A stretch of DNA of 64,000 nucleotides. Source: Ligula intestinalis. Taxonomy: Eukaryota; Platyhelminthes; Cestoda; Diphyllobothriidea; Diphyllobothriidae. Below are positions 12,151 to 24,336 of this stretch, piece by piece (within the stretch, counting starts at the first letter, position 1; each line of letters begins with the position of its first letter). The stretch spans positions 33,495,285-33,559,284 of the forward strand of contig JAYGXS010000003.1 in NCBI GenBank assembly GCA_036362985.1, written 5' to 3'. The position numbers and the translations under genes were made by a program. The notes under the pieces were generated by a model. That model searched no databases. It worked only from the letters and a program-made list of their open reading frames with translations, and was not told the DNA's origin.

Positions 12151-13820
12151 CTAGGCCGTCACTGTTACCGGCTTCGACCAGAGCGATGTCCTTTTGACCT
12201 GAACTATTTTTCCCTCTCTTATTTTGAGATTTGTCTCGCCAGTGGTTCTCCGTTTTTCGAGCTCTATTATTAGCTGTCTCATCTTTCTACGCTCTTTCAA
12301 CTCGTAATCCGGCTGAAAAAACACTTGCCAATGCAGACTCCGTAAGGATGGTTTGCGCTCTAGCAAGAGTTTCGCCTGTGCTTCAGTTTTTAAAATAACT
12401 TTTAGAGGTCGTGGCCGAGAAATTGATTCTGGAGCTGTTGGAGCCTTCCCTATTCGAAATGCCTTAAGAATGCGGGAGGACTCGCCTGGTTTTAGCAACG
12501 GTTTGGCGTACACTCGCATAAGACCCACGTCATGGTCAATTCATTCTTGTGCAATTGACGACTCTGACTCTGGGGTCCCCTTTACAACTATTTTCTGCTT
12601 GCGACTCAATGGGGCATATGTTGCAAGCTCACGTGTTTCAGCCGAGGGAGCAATTTTATCCGGTACACGCGGTTCTGATGTACTGGCTATTGGGTAAGCT
12701 GAATGCAAACCCGTGAACCGTTTGGCTTTCTTAGGCTTATGCCTCTTTTGAGTTATGATCTTTTCAAACTCTTGGTCATCGCTTTCTTGTGCAGAGTCGC
12801 GCAACGATGTGGTGCTAGGATGCAAATCCCGATAATTACTAGTGTCGCTTAAGCCGAGTGACGATGGTATAGCCCGTGGGCTTGACACATGATCCAATAT
12901 GCAGGTTTCAGGCGTGTCAACAGACATGTCCAAATCAAAGTCAATATTAGCGTCAACTCGTTCTTGTGCAATTGTTGCCGCTACCTCTGGAGCCCATTTT
13001 ACAACTATATTCTGCCTGTGACTCACTGTTGCATCTGTTACGAGCTCACGAGTTCCGACCAAGCGGCCATCTGTATCCGGTACTAAAGGTTTGATGGGTC
13101 CTGATGTGCCGGTTTTTGGGTTAGCTGACTGCGCATTCCTGGCCCATTTAGACTTTCGAGCCTTTCTAGCTCTATGCTTTTTTGGCTTCATGATCTTATC
13201 GACCTCTGTATCATCGCTTTCTAGTGCAGCATCAAGCAACGATGTGACGCTAGGACGCAAATGCAGATCATTGTTAGTGCTGCCTGAGCAGAGTAACGAT
13301 GGCGTAAACTGCGGATTTATTTTAGTTTCTTTGCGATCGAGTGAGACGCCCGCTGGTTTACTTGGTTCGGCAGATGATATGCGAGTTTCAGTTTTACCGG
13401 CCGAGGCTACCTGAGCATATGTTCTTTTATTTATCCCCGGTTTTTGGCCGACAAGGGCTGTTTTAACCGCTGTATAAGAAATATGCGTTTTTAGATAGTC
13501 TATCTCTTGTTTCGGTTTATTTACCTCGTGGTAAAGTTCCTGCTTCATCTCCGAAAACTCCTGGCGGAGGACGAAGTCCTCACAGTCTAACTTCGGTAAA
13601 CGTAGTAGACATCTTGGCCGTTTGGCTTGAGGTGGAGAATTTATAAAATTATCTAAGTGGCCATATCGGCAGTTACTTTCTGGTCGTATCTTAACATGGT
13701 TTAGCATGTCTTCGAATTCGATTATCCTAGTCTGGAGATTTGTGGAATAACGTCTGTGTCGATGGGAGTACACAGTCTGGCTTGTGCTTAAAGTGCATGT
13801 AAAGTCAGCCCATACCTTGA
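12151..13820 (-). mobile_element. CR1-like LINE ORF1, second element, with internal duplication and one stop
   Basis: One register runs from about 13815 to 12151, broken only by a TGA at 12541-12543. The N-terminal part has a coiled-coil-like stretch (residues about 60-95 counted from 13773). Residues about 158-271 and 303-410 are two copies of the same module. Each holds LHPS/LRPS, a SLxDxAxESDD acidic patch, a PKKxRARKARK-type basic patch and IVVK-x-(A/T)PE...IAQE. The stop falls exactly where the first module and the other LINE have Arg after IAQE/PKE, so it looks like a CGA to TGA transition. After it comes the conserved C-terminal block (FRIGKAP, RPRPLKVIL, FFQPDYEL). No ATG precedes codon 23 of the long frame, and 13773 is GTG. 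Confidence 0.8.
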
Positions 13821-14866
13821 ACTACTTATGTAAACTCTGAAGGTTTAGCGAGGAGTGGATAATCCTTCAAAATGCCTCTTTCGTCTTTCTTCACTTCTCT
13901 GACTCTGTATCACTCCTTCGTCAAAATTAATAATAACAACTATCAAGAAAGTATGGCGCTATTTAACAAACTATTAAAGGATAAGCAGTGTACAAATCTC
14001 AACAATGGATACATAAATTCAAGAACGAAGTTGGCCAAATCATTTGCCGCCAACCAAGGGAACGACACAAGTTCAGCCGTTATGCAGAGCGAAACCAGTC
14101 TTTGGAAAGCGTGTGTATGTTAATGTTAGAGAGGGCGTATATCTGCTTTTACTGGATTTCAGAAGGCAATTCATGTGGCATCAGGATTGGTTTGCAAACG
14201 CCAGCCTAAAAGGTTGGACCATAGGGATCGAAAAGGGAGGTTTCATCAAGCCGCATACCGCTGCTTATCAGACAGATATGCTGTGTTGGCTGAGAGAGCT
14301 GGATTTACATAGAAAAGTAGGTCAACCTGGCTCGTAACAGCTGCCATCGAAGAAGAAGTGGAGTGAGCTCGAGTGGTTCCCAGAGCAGCCTGACGTACTC
14401 AAGTGCTACTCGACATAGTTTTTTCTTGAGGAGCGATGGCCGACGGCATTGTGGAAAAATGTGATTATAAACAGGGTAGTGTAGACCATACTCAAGTGTC
14501 ACTTGACCGAGCGACTTGTTTTGGCACAAGTCGTGTACAAACCGAGTAAAATGAGGTCAGCAGCGGAGGACTGCTAGCATTTGAGGGGTAAGGCACGCAG
14601 ACATGCAGCTCGGTAAAACATAAAATGACCTTTGTCAAAGGGAAACAATATTATAGAGGTTGGGCCGGAAGTCAGTAGAAATCGCCATTGAGAATTTCAG
14701 ATCTGTTTGGCTGAAATTGAAAATGCTGGTACATCGCAACCTTTAGGAACCCCATTCGATGAAGGTTCAGACGATAGTGTTAACTGTTAAACGTTTGCTA
14801 GTAATGCTTATGTGCTTGTGAGAATTCGGATCTGTAGTTATTCTACAGTCCATCTCCTTCAAACTC
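13821..14866. other. no supported gene
   Basis: Only short overlapping frames with no family resemblance. I see no repeat match to the rest of the window. Confidence 0.35.
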
Positions 14867-14892
14867 GAGACACCGCTGACGTGTTCTCGCAG

Positions 14893-15290
14893 GATAAATC
14901 TTGGTCGCCCAGCCGCGCCTTTTCCAGCGCGATGGTGCATGTCCACACTCACGCACGACTTTTGCCCTCGCACGATTGGGGCTCATAGACGTGCCCCAAA
15001 CTGGTGGACCAATTAGTATCCTGAAGCCCTCTGGGTCAATCAGCGTCCCGAAGCACTCTGCGGTCCTCAATCAATTCCTGCTATGACGGACACTTGGAAA
15101 TCCACTCTGAGCGGGACGCCCGCTCACGCCCCTCACGGTCCGACCGAGTAGCAACTTCCTCTTAACACTTCTGTACACAATATATTGTTCCTACTACTCT
15201 AGCTTTCCCAAAACTTCTCCAATCACAAAGGAACCGGGCCTGGAAGATTGTAGCTGTTATGGTTAACCATCTTACCCTTAACTCCTACAG
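14893..15290 (+). repeat. dispersed repeat family R1, full-length-like copy
   Basis: It is alignable by eye over about 400 bp with 43879-44318. Shared blocks are CCCAGYCGCGC, CCAGCGCRATGG, TTTGCCCTC, AACTGGYGG-x-CCAAT, GGACACTTGG and the 3' core GGAACCGGGCCTGGAAGAT. A TGTACACAATA motif resembling a poly(A) region lies upstream of the core. It could be a SINE or an LTR. No ORF or clear ends were found. Confidence 0.6.
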
Positions 15291-15689
15291 ATCCATCTAA
15301 AGACATGCAGTTAACAAAAAATCAGTCCCAATAATGAGTGATTTTATTTCCGCTTAAATGCCTATCAGCTGAAAGTGTGGACGGAGTTCAAGATCAAGCA
15401 TGAATAATCACTGCTGAAACATGTGATGGTGGTGCTGTTTGCAGCCTACTGTAGAAACCATCAAATATTTGAGGTGATGATTCTTGGGAGGTGGAACACC
15501 CTCAACGCTTCAACGAATGCAGACGAAGTGACTGTCACGGCCATGGTCTAAAGGTAATTGGTGCCGTGTTTTCATACTTTCGGACAGTGAATTAATTAAC
15601 TTAGTGTAAGGATTGCGAGAATTGCTTGTGAAACTGAGACAGGTGGCGTCTACACAACCAATTTTAGACTCATTAGCGACGAGTGATAG

Positions 15690-17205
15690 TAGTAGTAGTA
15701 AATAAATAAATTGTATATTTGAGGCCCAAGGGGCACTTTCATTACAAACTTAGTACTATAGGGAAAAAAATAAGGAATCATGGCTGCGTGTAAGCAGCTG
15801 TATAACAACAGGAATCAGTAGTATTTTACGCGTGGTAAGATGGTAAGTAAGATCCGATTAACAACGAACTCTCTTAAAAATGATTTTATGGGCAGTAAAA
15901 AACTCCTATATCGGTGGATGAGTTCAGCGAGCCACCGATTTCCAAAAATAATGTAGGAGAAAAAACTGCCTCAATAGGTAGCAAGGTATGAAATGATGCA
16001 ATTAGGTGGTATCCTGCTGTTGAGGGCTCGGGGCGCTTATTGTCATGGGAAAATAATATAGCGGTCAGTTAATAAGGGGTCATCCGGAACAACAGGAGAA
16101 GACAGTAGAAGTCAAGGCAACCTCACCGAGATGCAACCCACTAGACTCCAGAGTCCATCGACAAGTTGGCAACCACGCGCTAACCATCAACAGTGACCTC
16201 GAAGACCACCGCCAAGTTTGCGAAACGGAGAAGAGTTCCCACCATTTGGAAGTGATGCTTGACTCTGCAGAGGAAAATGCTTATATATTAAGAAACTATT
16301 TTACAATCCTGGGAAGAGCTTCAAATGCCAGGAGGACCCTTGTTGAAATCTACAAGTTGCATGTTTGGAAAGGAAACAGATAGTGACGACATTATTTCCT
16401 CCAAATTTAAATGCTTACGTAATTTAATTTTAAAAATCGATAATGTAGAATACACCCGAATTTCGAGTCGAAGATTGTTCCCAATTAAAGCATATTTGGA
16501 GGTAAAATAGCGAGAACGGCTAGATATGGAGCTAAGGGGTGGTAAAATTATCATGGAGGAGTTACGAGTGGCGTAAGGTTGGTTTACCGGAATAAGAGCG
16601 TTCATTTGCGGGAGACTATGACTATTGTTAACGCGAAACAGAAAGCATATACCAGCTTCGAGTCTTCTTATCCACAGAAATTTAATGTTTCTAACTGATA
16701 TCTATCTTTATAAGAAATACTAGACCCAGAAAGAGAAAATATTTTAGAGTGAAAGCTTGCTGTACCTTTTCAATCTTACTATGGTCAGACGCGTTCATAG
16801 GACCAAAATGTGGACAGCAGTATTCTAGCATAGGAAGAACAAACATGTGGTATAGTTTTAACTTTATTTCTGGATGGAAAAAAAAATGCCGTATAAACCA
16901 ACATATCTGTGTGGCCTTGGCAGAAATTCCATCTGCGTGAGACGATGATGCAAGCTTATTCGTGTAAGACACAAATTCTTTATCGTAGATCGTTCTAAAA
17001 ATGGGCTATTTTGGAAGATAATGGGTCCAGGAATCTTTGCGGGACCACAACAAATGAAACTTCATTTGAACAGAGAAAAATCCATCTGCCACGCGGCGCT
17101 CCAACGTGAGAGGGTACGCAAGTCTGCGTTGACTTTATCAACGCAACTACTGGCTTTGTCCTAAGAAAATGAGTAAATAAACTTCAAGTCATCAGCACAA
17201 TTATT
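15690..17205 (-). mobile_element. decayed LINE relic (RT palm to C-terminus)
   Basis: On the minus strand CADDLKF at 17182-17200 is an RT catalytic box. Codons 16972-16691 give the thumb region with LPMLEYCCPHFGP and KIEKVQQAFT. Codons 16605-16321 give a tail with SSRSRYFTSKY and TLSIFKIKLRKHL. AT-rich tandem units (AAATAAATAAAT with GTA triplets) at 15687-15713 could be the 3' terminus. No stretch is open throughout. Confidence 0.6.
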
Positions 17206-17482
17206 AGTAGTAGTATAATAAGAGCAGACTGAAGTGGCTTGAATGCATCAATGACTTGCTGCGGGATTATGTTGGATTCCTGTGTTACTGCTGAGGTTAC
17301 CATCATGGCGTTGCACGCCGAGAAGCGCAACAAAATAAAATGAAAAACATAGATAAAATAACAAAAAGGGAGCTGCCTCATGTACTGCGTGTAGGTGAAC
17401 TTGATAATCTGCCAATACGAGCGAACATCTGTGTCCCAGGAAGCAATTGAAATGAAGAAGACTCGATCGCTGGGTCAATATG

Positions 17483-17545
17483 TTTATTCACCTGACGTTT
17501 TGATATCCGTCGCGGATTCGTCATCAGCGACATGACAGGCAGAAA
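17483..17545 (-). ncRNA. hammerhead-core-like motif with poly(A) signal
   Basis: Reading the minus strand, CTGATGA (17527-17521) is followed by a five-pair stem ATCCG-CGA-CGGAT, then AAAACGTC and, 10 bases on, AATAAA. CTGATGA-stem-GAAAC is the hammerhead ribozyme core, and such motifs are known in Penelope-like elements. Here the GAAA box reads CAAAA, so activity is doubtful. A Penelope-like relic on the same strand lies upstream at 19118-20050. Confidence 0.35.
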
Positions 17546-17560
17546 GTTAAACACGCTCAC

Positions 17561-19117
17561 TATGCTGATCGAGCCAATAGCTGTCTGCTGGAATTTTTAA
17601 ACAGCACTCTTCAGGAGTTGCAGTTCTGATTTGATGGGTTGTATTGGATAGTTTGTACAAAAAAGTGCCTGAGTCAAATTTGGATCAGATACGCTGCATG
17701 GAAATATACGTATTGTAGCAAGCCAGGGGTTTAAAGGTTGACACATACCTAAAAGAGTAATTCACACATATGATCTTTCGGAAGTAACGCCGAACGGGGT
17801 TGTCAATCACCAAAACACGCAATCGTATAAGGAGATAGAAGGATAACGAGATAGTAAGAAATAAGTTCTGTTGATATAAAGGGTTGGTTAACAATAAAGA
17901 GAGTGTGGAGACGATACGGGAAGTCACCAAGAGTCTTACAAATGATCCATTTGGAGTGAGGGGTGATCACAGAATATCAGTTAGATACTAGTGGGAGTGC
18001 AGCGCTGTGGGGCAACTACGGGTGAGGGCCATGGTGGTGCTGACGGTTATAAGACGAAGATGAGAGTGTGACAGCGATACGGAACGGGAGGAAATAGTGT
18101 CAACGGAGGGAAAGAGAAGGAAAACCGATATATTAACCAACAGACGTCTTTACCATCCTCATCTGGAACCACACCATAAATGACCTTGGTACGTTCAAAC
18201 ACCCATGGTTCGGGCTGGTTTGTTACAGTTTCATCCGTGTGACGATATACAAGCAAGAGAAGCATGAGATGGTTCCGGGATACGTCAAATTAGCGCACAG
18301 ATTAGTATTTATTTATCTGGGCCTGGGGTGGGCCTTATTTTTAAAGGCAAGTAAAATGTTGCAAAGAATATGTTAAGATCTCAAGTGTCACAATTCAGTC
18401 TTGAATGCGAATCGATTAACGTGCGGTCTTGGCATTAGACTATTGTCAGTTTTGCGCATGATTGTGGCTATTTGAAAATGCAGAATTCCTGCCTGGTTAG
18501 CAGTTCTCACAGATAAAAGATTTAAGGTTTTCAGAAAGATAATATTTTGTATGGAGGTGAATGAAGGAGGTGGATAGTAATTTGATTATTTTTAAAAATA
18601 GCGTTGACTTTTAGGAAACCCCGTCTGGTACCAACAACTTTTTCAACGTTGGGGAATGTAAAGTCACTATCTTCACTTAAACCTATCAATAAAGGAATAA
18701 ATAAATTTTAGATATCTTCCTGTTGACTTCTTATCATTTCCGATTCCTAATCTTCAACTTCTGTATTATACATCATACACAGTTTCGCTATATAGTAAGG
18801 CATATCGAAATGATGTAGTATATTCTATGCAAAAGTTCATTTTTCGTTCACCGGAATAAACTTGTTGGTTTGCTGACATTTCGGACACCTGTGCCGTCTG
18901 TCCGTTGTCGAAGCGTATACTGACTTTATAGATCAGCAAATTAAAAGTTGGGCTGTGCGTGTTGGCCTTGGGTTGATCGATTTTTCTCCGCTTGCTGCTT
19001 AACCCTCCATGTGGATTTTGGCATAGCCTGATGGCAGTTGGTGTTCTGTGTCGTCCCCATGATACGGGATGCTGACAGTCTTTCTCCCTCTTCGGTGGTT
19101 TTGTCACAGAGCCGTCC
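17561..19117. other. no supported gene
   Basis: AT-rich sequence with no frame I can assign. It may be the 3' part of the neighbouring Penelope-like element and other decayed repeats. Confidence 0.3.
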
Positions 19118-20050
19118 TCACCAGGAAAATCCTAATTTTTGTTTGACCGTGTCCTGTCCTTTACTGATGTAATAGCGTACGAATTTACAGGTCACGGGTA
19201 AGGCCAGATACCTGTTGAAAGAGTTGGCGTCTAAATACCATGCTTCAAGTGTCAGTCTTTCTGTTTTTGAGGCTCCTCGGCCTATGATGGTTGCCCCTTG
19301 AATATTGAAGCTGTGGTCAGTCTCTCCTATATGTGCTGCAAGCTGCAAGTTTGGGTCCAGTCTCCGTGCCGCCGCTTTGTGTTCGTGTAGGCGAATCTGC
19401 CATTTGTGCCCTGTTTCTTCAACATAATTGCAGACTTCCTCGTTGCAACATATTTTGTAGACAACTGCAGAGGTTTCAGTAGGGGGCAGTCTGTCTGTAG
19501 GTTGCATCGCTCGGCGGCGTATTGTCACCAGAGGTCGATGGGCTATGCCTACTCCAGCAGTTTGTAACAGTCGAGGGACTGCTTCTGAGACTCCTTTTTA
19601 TGTAGAGAAGGGTCCCCCGGACGTCGGGTTGCTGTTTTGCTGCCTGTAATTTGTTCACTCGGCACTTTTTTGGTTGATAAAGAATGCGGGTATCGATTAG
19701 CTCGAAGGAGGTCACAAAGTTATTGTTGTTCCGTTCTTTTGTTAGCTTGTGTGCTGCAATGTGTTTAAACTCTTTGAAAAAAGAGTACGAACGCAGCTAC
19801 GTTTATGAGACAGAGAGAGGTTGCTGTTGAAGGGGAGTATTTGTTTCATGCTAGTGGCTTTACTGAATACTATGGTTTGCAGTTGTCCACTTGAACAACG
19901 GCGCAAAAGGACATCGAGGAAGGGAAGTTGGTTATTTCTTTTCGCATCTAATAGGAATCGGCTGTTTGGGTGAACCGAGTTTACTAACTTTTTGAGGTGT
20001 TCAATGTTGGATTTTTTGATAATAACAAAAGTGTCCTCAACATAAGGAGG
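19118..20050 (-). mobile_element. Penelope-like element relic: RT palm/thumb + GIY-YIG endonuclease
   Basis: Minus strand from 20050: PYVEDTFVIIKKS is the palm catalytic box, with Glu for the first catalytic Asp of YxDD. It is followed by LPFLDVLLRR, FNSNLSLSHKRSCVRTLF, a frameshift near 19780, the linker with TIRRRAMQPTDRLPP and a GIY-YIG domain (19460-19118). That domain has AVVYKICC, RLHEHKAAARR, AAHIGETDHSFN and RLTLEAW. The GIY-YIG motif itself is weak (CNYVEETG). It is 5' truncated: nothing of the N-terminal RT part is visible above 20050. Confidence 0.8.
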
Positions 20051-20597
20051 CTAAAACTTCGCTTTATACTTGGTGAAGACCAAGTTTTCAATCCGATGAA
20101 GGATCGAGAGGTGTTCTACTTGCAGTCAAATAGCGAGCGTACGTTTTCAGATTTACCGTTTTCTTTTTCGAGTTATCTATTCCTCAACCCATTCTAAAAT
20201 CCTCGAAGATTTTTACACCAAGCTTATTTTTAGCTCAATTATGCTACGTAATTTAAGTTTGCCAGTCCTTTTGTCTGCTTAGCACGGGTGAACTTGTAGC
20301 GACCTTGTACTCTAATAGGTGCATGTCCCGATGTCTGGCTTTCCGGTCGTAGTCTCAATCCGTGTAGACCACAAGTTCGTTAAGCTCGCCGGACTTTCTG
20401 GCGCGAGACACAGGCCACCCACGTTGCCCATCAACTGTGTCAAACAACACGTCGTCCAACCAATCACAGGCCGACCTAGCCAATGAAAGCTCTCTCCCTG
20501 TCTTCTGGACTGACTACTCTCAGACCTCACATGGGACCCGGTCAACCTACTCAGCGCAGGTGTCTCTCCCAAGTCAAGCTACTCTCATCTCTTCTTC

Positions 20598-20650
20598 TTT
20601 CCTTTGTGTACACAATACAGTCTTCCTACTTATCTGGCCTTTCACGCCTT
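20598..20650 (+). repeat. possible partial R1 dispersed repeat
   Basis: GTGTACACAATACAGTCTTC followed by TACTTATCTGGCCTTTC resembles the poly(A)-like part of R1. The 3' core is missing, so this is a weak match. Confidence 0.35.
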
Positions 20651-21116
20651 ATCCTAATCAACTGGCTTTTACATGTTGGAATACGTTTCGTCGTCTTTTA
20701 TCTGGCCGGACCACATGGTATCCCACATTGTTGACCCCGACGTTCAATTAGCTGCATATTACACAAACTTATAGCTGAATATTTATCTTTGCTGTTGTTT
20801 TGGCAAACTCTGACACTCAATCCATTATAATTTATGGACCTAGGGGTGGTAATGCGTGGGTGCCCGATCGCGGTCTACCGATTAGATATTGGGTTTCGAG
20901 CTTTGCCTTGGGGTACAGTTTAGCAAATTAGTCAGTGCTCGAAATATTTTCGTTGTGTATAACATTTTTTACAGCCATATTGGCGACCGCGACAGAGTAG
21001 TCAGAATCGTTTCACATCTTCCCAGAGGTCAAACGTTCAAATTTCGGTGGTGGTGTCCGGAATTTTCCAATACGGCTGAATTGTGGAGAAATGGATTGAA
21101 GCCAAGAACATGACGA

Positions 21117-23516
21117 TGATGTATTCGAGTGTACTGGGTCTATTCAACAAATTAGCTGGACTCAAACTTGCCGTAGAACATCTGCATCCCGACCTGATAG
21201 CTCTTACTGAAATATAGTTAAATGAGCAGATAGCAAATGCAGAAGTCAGACTGGAAGGGTTTTAGCTTATCTACATAGACCGAGATGGACGTACGGGTAG
21301 GGGAGGGGATCATAATGTTCATATGAGATGACAGATAGGGCGTTATCACACAGGAACCATCCCTTTGAAATAATTAAGTGTCAACTGGGAATAGCAAACC
21401 AACCTGTCCTGTAACTTGTTCTGGTGTACAGAACCGGGGATAACGGACGGACGCGGATGATGCACTCATCACTGAGGTTAAACAAATCTGCCGTAGCAAA
21501 AATATCTTAATACTTGGAGATTTTAACTCTCCAGACATTGATAAGGAATTGATGCACATTTCGAGATCAGAAAACTCCTTCGAACAGAAACTACCTCATT
21601 TGGTAAGTGAGGAATTTCCAACTGATCACGTCACAATGGACACACGATTTTGAAGTGACCAACAGTCTAGCTGTTTTGACCTTATCATTACTAGAGATGA
21701 AAACTGTATCCTTGGATTGAGTACTCAAACCCCTTTTGATCGAAGTGATCATGGCTTTCTAGTCTGGGAGTACAACCGTTGCTCAGTACCCGTTACTTGA
21801 GCAATATGCGAGGGAAATGCATGGAAAAGGGATCACACCAAAATAAAAGGACGACTGAATGAGACTACTGAATGCCTACAGACGTATACGATCCAAAACA
21901 TGCCTGGTGCTACTTTAGGAACTTAACTCGGCAATTATTAGAGAACTTTTGCTCGCTTAAGAAAGGCTCACTGGTCTCCTGGCCGTAATGGGTGACACTG
22001 AGCATAAAAAGGAACCTCAAGAAGAAAAAGAGATTGTGTAAAACATATACCAGATATCAACAACCCGAACAATTCTCTGAATTTAATAAACAACGAAATC
22101 TATGTCGAAATCTCCTACGGAAAGAACGATTGGCCTGTGAGACAGAACAAATCAAGAGAATAGCTAACAACCCAACCAGGTCTGAAAGATAGCCAGGTCA
22201 ACAAGAATACTGATAACTCAGACAAGGTGAACCCCTTGTCTTACTTCCTTATGTATGTGTTTACCAAGGCGTCGCCTGTTAATAAGGATGTGCAGCGATA
22301 TATTGTCCCAGTGGCAGATACAATTAGCATAATATCGTTCGTAACAGACATAGTAAGAAAAGCCCTAAGAAAAATAAAGTCCACTAAATTGCCAGCCCCG
22401 GATGACATGTCACCGAAACTTCTGAATGACCTCGCAGAACAAATGGCCCACCAATTTCCAAGGTCTTTGATAGTTTGGTGGAGAAGGAGGTTCGGCCTAC
22501 CGACTGCAATCTAGTCAATATAAGCTTTATTTATAAAGGAGGGCAGAGAACGTCACCTAATAACTTAAGGCCCGCTAGTCTCACAAGCATTTGTTGCAAA
22601 CGAATGTAGGAACTTAAAAAAACTGAACAAGTGAGACATTTTGAGGAAAAAAACTTGCTCAGCGCAGCGCAACATGGATTCAAATTCGGTCGATCTTCTC
22701 TCACTAACCTGCTTACGTCCATTGAAAGCTAGATGGGTTCATTGGAAATGGGTTCGTCGGTCGATGCGATCTTAATTGACTTCAGCACGGCCTTCAATAA
22801 ATTTCCACACAAACGACTGATATCAAAGCTTCATTAAATGGGCATTACTAGAACTCTACTCAAATGGTAAGCCGACTTTCTAACAAGCAGGCGTCAGCGG
22901 GTATGTATCTGAGACACCCAAACAGAATGGAGAACCGTTTCCAATGGGGTACTGCAGGGAGGCATTCTGGGTTCCATTCTGCTTCTGGTACACGTGAATG
23001 ACTACCTTTATTACCTCACCCGTGAGAAAGTCATGTTTACAGACGACCTGAAAATAAGGAATCCAATCGAAAGCTCGGAGGATTGGCAGAGTTTACAAAA
23101 TGACGTGGAGCGTTTGCCAAAACTGGTGTGATAAGTGTTTATCGCAGCTCAATTTCAACAAATTCCAAGTAATCTGCTTACGGTCTAGTTGTAGCAAGAA
23201 GATAGCATTTGAGTCTGACATCTTCATCGGAGGTTACAAACTTGGGCAGGTGAACGAGCTAAGGGACCAGGGTGTATGTATGACACCCAACCTCAAACCT
23301 TCAATTCACTGTGCTAAAATTGCACAGAAGGCTAAGGGCATCCTAGGAGCGATCAGAAGAACCTTGCTCTATTTGGATGCGGAGCTTGTCGGGCGAGTAT
23401 ATGGAACATATGTTCGGCTGATGTTAGAATAGTGCGTCCAGGCAAGATTACGCAGTAACGGATAAAATTCAAAGAAGGGCGACCAAGTTAGTCAGCAGAA
23501 CGGAAGGTTTAATATA
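21117..23516 (+). mobile_element. CR1-like LINE, third element, left part (many stops)
   Basis: Plus strand. The endonuclease starts near 21117 (SVLGLFNKLAGLKLAVEHL, then HPDLIALTEI). ILGDFNSPDID lies near 21510 and DRSDHGFLVW near 21740, so the catalytic GDFN and SDH boxes survive. The RT runs through KLPAPDDMSPKLLNDL (22385), SAAQHGFKFGRSSLTNL (22660), DFSTAFNKFPHKRL (22780), GVLQGGILGS (22950) and FTDDLKI (23035, Thr in the FADD box). The thumb is in 23100-23432. At least eight stops or frame changes mean it is inactive. The ORF continues after the inserted element at 23871. Confidence 0.85.
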
Positions 23517-23869
23517 CAGGGTGTCCCAAACATGTATACACATTTTAAATGATTGTTAACGTGATTTTTATGGTATTTTATTATTTCAAAAATGCAAAGT
23601 TATTGACAAGTATCATTGAATTGGTTTTTTTTCACTGCATGTTCTCAAACTGAAATCCATTTAATCCAGACACTGCTGACAACGTGAAGCAGTGGAATCG
23701 CGCATACCATGAAACAATTCCATTCGTATTTGAGTGCATTCATGTTCAATGGCTTCTATCCTTCTCAATTATTTAAAATACAGTCAAAATACAATGAAAT
23801 AATAAAATTATAATAAATATCAAGGTTTTAGTTGTTCAAAATGTGTATACATTTTTTTGGGAAACCCTG
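23517..23869. mobile_element. 353 bp mariner-type MITE inserted in the LINE
   Basis: The ends are inverted: CAGGGTGTCCCAAACATG at 23517 and the complement of CAGGGTTTCCCAAAAAAATG at 23869. Similarity continues for about 80 bp through TGTATACACATTTT and an AT-rich block. It is flanked by TA (23515-23516) and CA (23870-23871), read as a TA duplication with one mutation. Removing it with one TA restores the LINE frame across the join (LIYEGRVGRLK), which proves the insertion. It contains no transposase. Confidence 0.9.
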
Positions 23870-23870
23870 C

Positions 23871-24318
23871 ATGAAGGTCGAGTAGGAAGGCTTAAGCTTT
23901 TTCCTCTCTATTATAGGCAATACAGACGAAATATGATCATAGTGCTCAAACTCGTCAGGGGAATAGACTGTGCCAATTAGGTGGCTGATTCCTTTGAATT
24001 CGCACAAACGTCAAATCTCCGAGGTCATCCATACAAATTTAAGAAGCATCATGCCAAACTAGAAGTTTGGACCAACTTCTTCTCCCAATGGGTCATTGAA
24101 GAATGGAATAAACTTCTTTCCTCAGTTGTTACTGCTGAAAGCGTCGACGCGTTTGAAAGAAGACTCGATCACACTTTGCTTGCTGATCATACATTTGATA
24201 AAAACGGTTTATAATAATAATATGTTTGCTATGCCAGTTTACAGGCAATTGTAAAGAGTTGGTTTTGCACCTCTTGGGCGCCTTCAAACACCTCGAAGAC
24301 CGGAAAAAACCTAAAGCA
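23871..24318 (+). mobile_element. third LINE, C-terminal tail and 3' UTR
   Basis: Continues the LINE after the MITE: GRVGRLKLFPLYYRQYRRN, then (23981-24214) TSNLRGHPYKFKKHHAKL, VWTNFFSQWVIEEWNKL and FERRLDHTLL, ending in TAA. The 3' untranslated block 24205-24318 matches 8816-8938. It is the reference that identifies that orphan tail. Confidence 0.85.
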
Positions 24319-24336
24319 AAAAACCTTATATAATAT

